Both the position numbers and the translations under genes were made by a program. A stretch of 64,000 nt of DNA. It comes from Dendrobium chrysotoxum (lineage: Eukaryota > Streptophyta > Magnoliopsida > Asparagales > Orchidaceae). Below are positions 11,488-23,400 of the stretch, piece after piece. The notes under the pieces were generated by a model. That model worked only from the letters and a program-made list of their open reading frames with translations. It made no database searches and was not told where the DNA came from. Where the stretch lies: the NCBI GenBank assembly GCA_019925795.1, contig CM034308.1, positions 1,178,001-1,242,000 of the forward strand, read 5' to 3'. Each line of letters opens with the position of its first letter. Within the stretch, counting starts at the first letter, position 1.

Positions 11488-14400
11488 CTTTTCATAATAG
11501 AGTGAGAAACAACAAATCTTTAATTATTATTATTAAAAGAATAAAAATAAGAGAACAAGCTAAAAGCATAATAAAATTAAGAATGTAAGATGACAAAGGA
11601 AACAAATGAAAAAAGAAGATGAAACTTTACATTTTACTATTCTTTCAAATAATGGGCAAAATATGACTTCACGGGAAGAATAGGAAAAAAAATGAAAGCA
11701 GATTATAACAAATAAAGACAAAAATATGACATACTGCAGCTGCATTCTATCATGAAATCAGCAACTCAAAAAATTTTTAAAGGATAAAAAGGCTAGCACT
11801 CAAATTCATACAACTAACATCAAAAATAAATTGCACGACACACATCATCCAAGACAAAGAAACGGATAAAGAATAAATCATCTAATGAATTGCCTAAAAT
11901 TGACAAGGCACTCTCCTAAGTCGCCAGTCACTTGAAAAGCACCAAGATTGCGCTTTTCCCTTTGAAATGAAAGGTTAGGAAAGGTGCATGGCAGAGTAGA
12001 GGTTTATTGGCTCAACTGAATACCTCTATAAATATGACATGTATTTTATGTCTGCATTTAGGGGTGTCAAAAACTGACACGACACGGAAACCCACGGAAA
12101 CCCGACACAAAACTTTAGGGTTAGGATCGACCCACAGGTTGGGTTCGGGTCCCGATTTTTGACCCGTTTGAAGTTTCAAGTCGGGTTCGAGTCAACCCAA
12201 CAACTCGATGCTAACCCAAATTGACCCGCGCCATTTTGATTAGGGCAAGCATAAGTAGAGCGAGGAAGCGGGACTAGGGCAGTGAGCTGATGCTTGTAAG
12301 CGGCTTATACTTCATTTCGTTTCGCATTAGGGATTTAGGCACTCGCTCGTTCTGTCTTCATCAGTTCGTCTGTCTAGGGTTTCTCTACGAAAGCTCACCT
12401 CGCTTATGTTCCGTCGCATCCATTCATTCCTCTTCTAATTCCTTCAGCTTATCAGCTTATCCGTTGCTTAGCAGCTTCTTGTTGTTGCTTGTGTTCATAA
12501 ACCATAAGTTCTCTCCTGTCGGTTGTCGCAGCCTCAACTCTCAAAAAAAATTACACTGTTTGTTTCTCATTTCTATTATAATTTTTTGATATTTTAGAAG
12601 CTGAAGCATGAAAATTTTGTGTGGTTATCATTGGCTAGGGTGTTTTTCATTTACTTTAATGCTTATCATGTTGAGATTTTTACATGATTATTTAGTCTAA
12701 TATTGCTTTGATACCACTCGGTCTCAATTTTGGCTGTTTTGCATTTCCATTTTGATTATGATCTTTTAGGGCTTTACAATTTTTTGCAGTTCTAACTTCT
12801 TGTTAGTTGACATAGTTGATAGTTATTTGGTTATTTCCTTTATGCCTTTGGCCCTTTATACATGTTTGGTTGGAATTGAAATATTGAATTAACGTGTCAA
12901 TGGTGTATTAGTGTACAGTTATTTGAAAGGCATGTTTAAGAGGTTCAGTTGTTCACTGAAAATCTATTATTGGTTTACATTTTCAGTGCTGGAATTACTC
13001 GAATGTGCTGGTATTGTCTGTGGTGTTATTGTTTTCTTTGCAGGCTTGAGGTTTTCTTTTAGATTTGTGTTGGTATTGCAATTCATTTATAATATATTAT
13101 GTAGTATGTAAAAATGTAAAATTGTAATGTATCATTTGTACACTACTTGTAAGATTTTAATGTAATTTACCTTGCCAAATGCGTGTAATTTTTTTAAATT
13201 AAATTCTGCCATTTGCATCACTCAATTGTTTACGGGTCGGGTCGGGTTGACCTGAACCCGAACCAGGACGAGTTCAGGTTGAGAAAAATGACCCGATTCC
13301 CAAACCGGGTCGGGTTCGGGTCAACTCAAAATATGACGGGTCAAAGTCAGGTTTGACCCGAACCCGACCTGTTGACACAATTTGACACCCCTATTTGCAT
13401 TTTGATAGAAATTGGATGCACTTTCAATAAAATCAGCGGATGAAACACGAAAATTTGAGAAAAAGAACACCCCAAAATAATTTTTATTGAAAGAACTAAA
13501 AGAGAAATGCAAGATACCACTGGATCTTCAATTGGAGAGAAAGATCCGGTTCTCCCAAATCCCTAACCGCCGGCTAGAGCCCAAATAACCTAAGAATAAA
13601 CTAAATTCAGCAAACTCACAAAGCATCCTTTGAAATCACCACATAGTTAGCCTTAATTAGGCTCACATAATTCCCTCCCAAATCAGCCCCCTTTCCCTAA
13701 ATAAATCTCTCTCAAATTTGAATTCAAATTAGATTTATTTCCCTAATTAATTCTCCCTCAATTGTTATTAAAACTTCCCTAAATAATCCCCCCTTAATTC
13801 CTCCTCCTTTTCCCTAAATAATTCCCTCTTAGATTTTGAATTTAAATTAGATCACTTGCCCTAAATAATTCCCTCCCAATTGTCATTAAAAAATTTTCTA
13901 AACAATTCTCCTTTAATTAAGAACATTCCTAAATAGTTAGCTTTTGATTAGGAAACTTCCTAATTCCCTTTCAATCAAATGGGTCGGTCCATCAATACTC
14001 CCTTCCCAAAGTGTCATCTTGTCCTCAAGGTGGAACGAAGGAAACTATTGTTGAAACATTGGATTAATAGCACTAGATTGAAAAATGGACTGTCACTAGG
14101 TTGAATGATCCATGCCTCTAACATCTCCCTAATCAATCTCGCCATCTCATCCTCCTGGAATTGAGAAAAATGGTACATATGAACACTAATATGTAACTCC
14201 GTCCTTCCAAATGATAGCATCCTCGTGTTCCCGCAAAAGAAGCAACCCATGAACTGGCTGGAACACCTATCGATATTTCTGTAGGAGTGGCTGAACTATA
14301 TCTGGTGTTTCTATCTTCTCCCCATCTTCTTTTCCTTCCAAACTCTACAGCTCCACTAAAAATCTTACTCATTCACCATTTCCCTTCCTTCGAAGTGGTT

Positions 14401-17400
14401 CCAAAGATGGTATATCATCTTCTTCGCCCAAAATTTTCACCTCTTGATTCTCATACATTATCCCTATATTAGGGTTTCTCCCATTTTCTTCTCCGGTTAA
14501 CGATGTTCTCACCTCCGATATTGTCGGTTTGGTTTGTCCCTCAAACAGCATCTTTATCATCTCCTTCATGATCACATCGATATTCTCATGGACAGATGAA
14601 AATTACTTTTCAAAATCTGAAATCTTTTCTACAAAATTAGATTTCAATTATTTGATCTCCCTTTTCAACACTTCTACCTTTCCTCCTGTCATAAGTACCC
14701 AGATCTAGGCTTTGATACCAATTTGATAGGAAGTTGATGCACTTTTCAATAAAATCAATGGATAAAACACGAAAAATTGGGAAGAACGCCCCCAAAATAT
14801 TTTTTATTGAAAGAACTATAAAGAGAAATACAAGATACAATTGAATCTTCAATTGAAGAGGAAGATCTGACTCTCTCAAATCCCTAGCCATGGCTAGAGC
14901 CCAAATAACCTAAGAATAAACTAAATTCAACAAACTCCCAAAACATCATCTGAAATCACCCCATAATTAGCCTTAAATATGCTCCCATAATTCTCTCCCA
15001 AATCAACCCCCTTTCCCTAAATAAATCCCTCTCATATTTGAATTCAAATTAGATTTATTTCCCTAATTAATTCTCTCTCAAGTGTAATTAAAACTTTCCT
15101 AAACAATCCCCCCTTAATTCCTCCTCCTTTTCCCTAAATAATTCCCTCTAAGATTTTGAATTTAAATTAGAACTCTTGCCCTAAATAATTCTCTCCTAAT
15201 TACAATAAAAAAATTTTCTAAATAATTCCCCTTTGATTAAGAACCTTCCTAAATAGTTCGCTCTTGATTAGGAAACTTCCTAATTCCCTCCCAATCAAAT
15301 CGGCAGGTCCATCACATTTCTACTCAACCAATTATTGCAAAACTCCCTGGGTAATGCAAGTTTGTCTCACTTCATAAATTAATTAATTGTGCTCTCACTC
15401 TGAACCAATTTCTCACTACCTAAAATATATAGTAAAGAACCTTTCATGGTGGAGGTCTTTCTCAAAATGCTCAGGCCTCTTTTAAAAGTTTTCTCCACCT
15501 CTACATCCCCCCTCTTCCCCTCCCCGACCCTATCCACTCACCTTCTTCATCCCTCCCTCCTCCTCCATCCCTCCCACTTCTCTCGGTCTCTCCCACTCAC
15601 TGGCACTCTATCTAAGGTAGAAGTGCTGAGAATTGGTGGATGTATGCAGATTGATCATTGAACAAAAATGTTTCAAGTCACACACAAGTTGATACGATAA
15701 ATTCTTTACTAAGGGAAACAGCAATTCATAGTGTGTCTTTGCATCTGGCTTTATCTATTCAAAGAGATAGTTAAACCCACACGTGCTACTTTGAAATCTT
15801 CTTAACAAAAAGTGAACAGAGGAGGATAAAAAATGCTTATCTGTTGACCTTCATAATAGGTTCAAAAAAAAATTTAAAATATACATGCATACGGCATACC
15901 TGCACCATTCGGTGGCCCATACCCGTATCTCTGCATAAATCTCACATGTGCAGTCTGATGAGGACATCTCCACATGGAAAGTCTACCGGAGACGTGGTCG
16001 CCGATCTACGGCCACGATCGAGTCTTTATATTTTTGAGTTATTATGTTATTGCTTTCCTTTAGTTTGTTTCCTGTTGTACCCTTCTTTTAGGGTGGTTTG
16101 CTTGTAAGCCCAAGAGGGCATGTTTGTCTTTTGCTTTTGCCTTTTGTTTGAGGCTATTTATAAGCCCCTATTGTATTGTTTTAATGAATGAATGAATATT
16201 ATTAAAATTCCTGCATATGGCGTTCTTGTGTGAGCTTGAGAGCTTGGAGAGATCCTTTGGAGAAGGAATCGCATCACCCACCAATTTCGACGCGTCGGAT
16301 TCGTGGTTCTAAATCGTGTTCTTCTTTCTCTCTTCTCCTCCCCCTCCCCTTCTCAAAACAGCCCTCTTCCTCCCCACAACCCCACGGCCCACTTCCCCTC
16401 CCCCTCCCACCCGACGGCCTCCACCTCCACCCAAGCCGCCGCCCTTGCCTTTCCCCCTCCCCCCTCTTTCTCTTGTTTCCTAATATGGAATGACCATATT
16501 TGGGATTGGATTTTGAATTCAAGATTTAAAATTTAAATTTCAAAATCTTTCCTAAAATATGAAATCTATTTTAGGAAAGCTTTGAGATCTCATTCAAATC
16601 AAATTTTTATTGAAAGGGATTTAATTATTTCTTTCCTATTCCCCAAATCCTAATTTAGGCAACCCCTAATTAATTCCCCAACTCCCTCTCTCCCTTATTA
16701 GCCGCCGGCCCCCCTATCCTTGCCGCCGCCCCCCTCTTTCCTTCTCTCTCCCAATTTTCCTCCAATCAACACCCCTATTTCCTTTTCTAATTCCCACCCA
16801 AATTTCAAAATCTGAAATTAAAATTCAGATTTAGAAATTCTAAACCACCCTAACCCTAACCCTAGCTCCACAAACAAGCCTTCCCCCCAACCCCCACCCT
16901 AGCCGCCACCTTCCCCTAGCCTTTCCCACTTGATTTTCAAAGGGTAATCCCTCATCCTTTGGAAGGAACCTTCAAGGACAGCAAAGCTACACCAACGTCA
17001 CCTCCTTTACTTCTTAAGAAGCATGAATGGAAGTTCGTCCATGGGATTCGGGCTTAGTGCTTGGCGATCTAGACAACATCGACGTACTACGTTCTCCCTT
17101 CTTCGACGTGGGATTCGGCTACGAAACTACCGTCGAGGAGTACTTGGAGAGGATCCACATCACATTGGTTGACACTCTCGACGATCAAAGGGTCAAAGGC
17201 CGGTGGACTATAGTCGGTCGATTCACACCCGCCATCCTTCCGGCGGTTTCACTGTTTCCCTTCCAAGGCTACATCAACCGTCTCCTACAACTCATCAAAA
17301 GCATCCTTGACAAATCAAAGGGCTTCTCTCGGCAACAACTTCCTTCCACATAAGGGTTGATGTTTCTTCCCTTTTCAATTATCTCTTTGTTTTCCTAACC

Positions 17401-20400
17401 TTGTAGGTGGTGACATAAACGCAAAGAATCGCTCCGCTTAATTTTGCCTAAAGCTTAGTAAACGTAGGGTTGAGTTATTAATTTTCTATGCTTGCTAATC
17501 TCATTGTTAGATTAGGGATGTTGAGTGAACTCCTACCCTTATGTTATTATTGAGTTTCTAATTTATCTTGTGGGTTCAAATGCTTAGCTAGTGATTTGGC
17601 CTAAACGCCGGCACCCTTCTCTTGTTTTATCTTATTGTTTCATGTGCTAGTAATTGTGCTTTAACGCTTTAATCAAAGAATCGTGCAATACTCTTACTTT
17701 ATCCATGTTATGTATTTAGTCCGGCATCACAGTCGCCCCATACATTGCCTTTGGCGCCGTTTTGAACAGGAGATAGTTGCCCATCTTGCACTCTTTAAAA
17801 TCCAGATGAAATGAGGACTTCGCCTTTCTTCCTCTACAAAATCCCGTCGTTCTGAAGTCCACGATCAAACCGCAAAACAAACCCACTGTCGCAATCTTCT
17901 CACTCATGTCTCCCTTCCCACTCGCAAACCTCACGGACCTCCCCCGACCTCTAATTCCCTATCCCGATCTCCTCCCTAGCTACAAACCCCTAGCCTTCTT
18001 CGCCTCATTTGCTGTTGTTCAACTTCGGCTCCTTTGTCGCTGATCGACCTTGCTTCTTCGCAGCGTTCCCTTCTGTCGGATTGGGAGTAACAAACGGGAG
18101 TTCATTCACAGTAAAGGTAACTTCCGCCATTTCATGCGCTTCTCCGGTTCCTCCAGCGACACTCCCTTCCTATCAGTTTGGAAGTTGCGACATTTTAATC
18201 GGAAGCAATGACGAGAAGCTCGCTCACTCTGAAGTCACTTCTCCCTGTCGCTGCTCCCGAACTCCCAGATCCGACCGCACCTTCAGCTCCTTCATTGTCG
18301 GTCGACTTCGCTCCTTCGACGAGATCCCTTCCCAGTCGGATCGGAAGCGACGACAGTTTGATCGGAAGAAACGATCGGAGCTCGCTCACAGTGAAGGTAA
18401 CTTTCTCCATTCCGCGCGTTTCTTCCGCCAAATCCAGTAAATCCACCGAACAATAAGAGTTAGTAAATCCAGAATTTACTGTAAAAAGAGGGAAATAGAA
18501 GATTTATTCTGCCGTGAGATTTAAGAGGAGATCAAATCCTGTATAAATCCTGTTGCCAGAGCCTTGATCCTGCCCTAATCCTGCTTTAATCCTATTCTAA
18601 TCCTGCATAAATCCTATTGAACTTCTGCATGTGTTTAAGTTTATAATAATTAATTAAATTTAATTATAATTAATCATTATTAATTATAATTAATCATTCT
18701 TAATTATAAATTAGTCATAATTAAGTTAAATTTAAATGTAATTAATTACTTTTAATTATAATTAATTATTATTAATCATAAGTTAATCATAATTAATTAA
18801 GTTTAATTATGATTGATTATGATTAATTATTAATTAATCGTACATTAATTATAATTAAATAAACTTAATTATAATTAATTATTTATAATTGTGATTAATT
18901 ATTATCGATTATAATTAATTATTTTTAAATTATAATTAATAAAGAAAGAAAGAAAGAAACTTTCTCTTGCATCGATCTACGTCCAAACACCACCTCGCCA
19001 GTCGCCAAGATATAACCCTTCTAAACCTTAAAACTCCGAGAGCCCACCTTCGATGCTTGCAACGCGACGAGCAACCACCCATGCACGCTTTTTTCTAGCG
19101 TTGTGAAAGGAAATTCGATGCGATGCTTGTGACGAGGCGAGCAATCTTCTAAAATCATATTTTCAATGTTTGCAACCCACTGAGGGATCCCCTATGCACG
19201 TTTTTCTCTTGCGTGGTGGGAGGGAACTCGATGCGGCGCTTACAACGAGGCAGGCAAGCCTTGTGCGCGCTTTTCTTAACACGACAGCAAAAATATAAGT
19301 ACCAGTACGCAGCTCTGTACCTGCGGGGAAAATAAACTGTGCTCTTTTAAAACAGGTACTGAAGACCCATGCACGTCTTTCTCTGGCGTGGTAGGATTGA
19401 AGATTTTACAGTCGTGGTGTCCAAATACACCTACCATGCATGCTTTTCTCTAGCGTGGCGGGAGGCCCAGTCTCCTATCGTTTCCCCTAAACGGGAGAGA
19501 TGCCGGGATGCTGCCAAAAATTCTGATGAACCGAAGACCTGGACTTGAATTTGGACAAATGAAAAGAACTTTAATTCCATTTGAATATTAATTGAATTTG
19601 CTAATGTTGAACTCAAATTTGGATGAGCTACAAGGGAACTTAAATGAATGATAGTGGACCTAAAATTGAATGAACTTGGACTCAAACTCAAACCAGAACT
19701 TGAACTTAAATGGATTAAGCTTGAACCCAACTCAAACTTGAACATAACTAAGATGAATGAGTGATAAGGAACTTCATTTGAATGATAAAACAATATTTCC
19801 AACGGAAGATTGAGAAATTAACATTCCAACTGGGATGCAAATGAACATTTGTGAGTCACCAGATTTATAAATTGACATTCACTCTTAAGTGATGACAACA
19901 CAATATGATCTCAATGTCTTCAAGGAGTTGTAAAATTTGTGTGCAGTTGACAACGATCAGCTCATAATACTCATCTCAATCATGCAACTGAGTAATGTGA
20001 GATAATTGCAACGATCACAAGGATGTGCAATGAACATGATAGCTTGATAGTTAACAATAATCTGCAAATAAGTACATCAAGCTCTTGTGGATTATTGAGA
20101 TTCAAGTGTAAGGAATGCTAATTTGACCCGAACAAATTGGACATGATAGTTAGACTTGCAATTACAAAGAACTCATCGCATGCAAATGACAATGTGCATA
20201 CAAGGAAATGCAATCACCTACATATGAGCAAGAACATCATTCAATGACAGTATTCTCAACGAGCAGCATGAATTGCATACAAATGGCAACAATATTCATT
20301 TCAATCTTGCAACTGGTCGATTTAGAATTATTGCAATAATTATTAAACGCGATAGCATCTCTACAACTAGTGTCAGCATGCAAACAAGCACATTGCCCCC

Positions 20401-23400
20401 CTTATGAATGAAAGAGACTGGTGCATGCACTAATATGCTCGTAAGTCTATATGAAGAACCTTAAATCATCAATGGGGAAGACTCCTGACGAATGTGTTGA
20501 CAACACAAGCAATAGACTTGTGACGCTACAGTCTCCCTACACTCAACAGCATATAGTCTACAAGGGAATGCATTAGCCTGCATGCAAGCAATAATATAAC
20601 CAAGAGTCCAAAGCAGATATAAGCACCTACGAGCTGACGCCAGCCATCTTGTATGTGCATGCAATAGTTCTCACGAACGCTGAAACAATCATGCAAAATT
20701 TGAACTCAAATAAACTGTAGGGTACTCAAATTTGACAGTAGATCAGACTTGATTTGAACTGAACTCAAACCAAAATGACAATGGACTTGAACTCAGACTT
20801 AAACTTAGACTCAAACTGGACTTGTGAACTTGAGCTTGATTCAAGGAAATTGGCATTGAACAAATGATGATGAACAACATTACATGGGATTCGAATTTGA
20901 CCTGAATCTGAACTTGAACTTGAACTTGAACTAAACAAAACCATAGGAGACTTGGACTTGAATGTGCGACAATGGCTACATTTGAACTTGAGCTCAAAGT
21001 AATTCGTTACAAGCGGAGAACAATATACGCACAAGAAAATGCATTCAAACCTGCAAGCAATGAAGATTGAAATTGACGACAATCTTCATGTCAATCTGGC
21101 GAGAAGATATAGTAGTCCCTGCAAACAATAAAATCTCTTACCAACATACAAGCGAATTCAAGAGTCATGCAATGAATGCAACAATGCCCTGTAGGTAGCT
21201 TCAACATGTGAATAAGCACATGCAACTACACAAGCAACCTTAGGAGAATTGCAATGAACACAGATGCTTGCAACACTAGAAGATTCATGATGAATATTTG
21301 TAGGCGACTGTAGGAGACTTGTTATGCACAGTAGTCTGCTTATGGGTGGTCGTCGACAGACAATATACAATGGGCACTGGATCGTCCTTACGGTCAATAA
21401 CCATTTCATGACACTTAAATGTATCGATCCTCAACAAACAAAGATAGGTGGAATATAACAAGCACCTACAAGGCGCTATGAGAAACAAGTCATATATGCA
21501 ACATGCCATCTACGGATATATACAGAAGATCCGTAGTCAATTCAAATACTTGTAGATAGTGCTAAAAGATCTGCAATACATACAAGTTTCTTACGAATAC
21601 AGATGTACGCATCACATGCCATCTGTGGGTAGATACAAAAAGACTTCAGTAAATGCAGTACCCTGTAGTCAATTTCAATATGTGAATGAATACATCAACC
21701 TGCCTACCTGTAGCAGTAGTGGATGTACAGCAAGGACCAAAAACCGTAGTCAAATGGAAAAAGAATGCGACAAATACAAATTCCTACGAGCTTTTGTAGA
21801 AGACCCGGTGTACATCCAATATGTTGCCCACAAGCAAAGTGAAAGAGGATTGTAGTAAATGCAAGCACCTATGAGTTATAGCAGGATATTCGTTAGTGCA
21901 CTACAATCTACCTACAGAAAGCAACAAGTAATGCACGACAGTCTACCTGTACAAAGTGGCGAACAGCTCGATCTACGGGCTGTGACACCACGCCATCAAA
22001 TCCGCAACATGCATACAAGCGGACATAAGGCTTCTACAAGTTCCCAAATAGAGCACTGCACATATTCAAATGACAGTTGCCCGCACAACTGAAATATCCT
22101 GAAAATATCCCCGCACATGCACCTTAATTTGTATACACGTAGGTACACAAAAGGGGTAAGTATAATCATTAAACCCGCATAGGCCTCGGCGAGCGTGTTG
22201 CAAGGACACACGTGACGTCTAAGAATGATGCACGGGTCAATAAATTTGAACCAGATCCTCCTAAGCAGGTAAACAGGAGTCGACAAAGTTCAATAAATAA
22301 TTACAAAATACCCCCAAACACCTGCATGGGTGATGGGCCCAAGCGAGCGTATTATAGGTATACACGTGACGTCTAGGAATGCTGCGTGGGTCAATAAATA
22401 AACCCAAGTTTGAGCCCGATCCTTCTACGTGGACGGATAGGAGTCGACACGGCTCAAACTATCAAACAAATATACAGTTAGGGTGTCGACCGGGATATCT
22501 ATTTTATACGTTTATATTAGGCCTTCAAGGCTTATGAACAAAAAAATTCATTAACAAATGTCTAAAGCCTACGAAACTCTATCCTCTGTCGACAGCTCGA
22601 TAGAGCCGATAATGTTCAATATATGAATGAAATTCCTCACAAACACCTCGATGATGGCCATGTTGAACAGAAAGTATCAACCGGAGGGATTAATTCCAAG
22701 TATTCAAATGCCTTTCAAGCTCCACCCAAATACCCACGAAAATTTAAAACTCTTAAAATAATCCAAATCCAAATATTTAAAATTGAAATAAATCCATCAA
22801 ACATTTAAAGTAAAATCCATTCATCCTTCGTAACAGTTTGTCGAGGTGAACAAATCTGAAAATCACTTCAGCTCACAAAAGAGTTAATGTCTAGTCGAGA
22901 ATATCACTAGAATCCATTCTCAAAACAGTCTCCTACTAGTAAGGACGTGATACGTGTCCTATAACCGGTAGTTTTGCCACTAAATGGCATTGCAGGTAAA
23001 TGGTTATGACTCGAGGCCCTCTGAACCAAGTGGTTCTGCCGCCAAATGGCACCACGAGATAACGGTTATGACCAGAGCCAATACGTTCTTTAGTGACATC
23101 AAATCCTTGAGATATGAATCAATAGGATATAATCGATAGGCGTAAAGCCTTTTGCCAGCTAAGGTGGATTCAAATTTGTCCCCTTAGATAAGCATCCACC
23201 TCAGGTCCACAAGGTACCCTTGGACGAAGTAACCCATGACTGCCGACAATGATCATTCTGTCAAGTTGGGTCGACTACCTCCTCTGATTAAGCAGACTAG
23301 GGACCACGATGGCCCGGGATGTGGTCCCGGGATGACGGAACCATGGGATCTTGATCGGGTCCATTATACATTCCCCCTATCATCCGCTTTTAAGTGCAAG

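Larger units (their letters stand above)
9859..12058. other. VIP4 intron 7 segment, no gene; short palindrome and AT microsatellite
   Basis: A/T-rich intron sequence with no coding or element signature I can name. It contains a 50-bp sequence with perfect 12-bp inverted ends (10923-10972) and an AT dinucleotide run (11417-11483), listed separately. Confidence 0.6.

Noticed and set aside
15956..16000. Hammerhead-ribozyme-like CTGATGAG followed by GGAAAGTC, as in LTRs of plant retrozymes
   Set aside because: The bases between the two core motifs do not form stem II, and the flanking stems do not pair. The LTRs of the related chain at 24610-28128 read TGATGCGG and lack the core.
16230..16536. 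Overlapping ORFs of 77-87 codons on both strands
   Set aside because: The region is a C-rich low-complexity part of a solo LTR; Pro/Ser/Leu runs result from composition.
16845..16865. Telomere-like CCCTAAC repeat
   Set aside because: Only about three units within a solo LTR; too short for an interstitial telomeric array.
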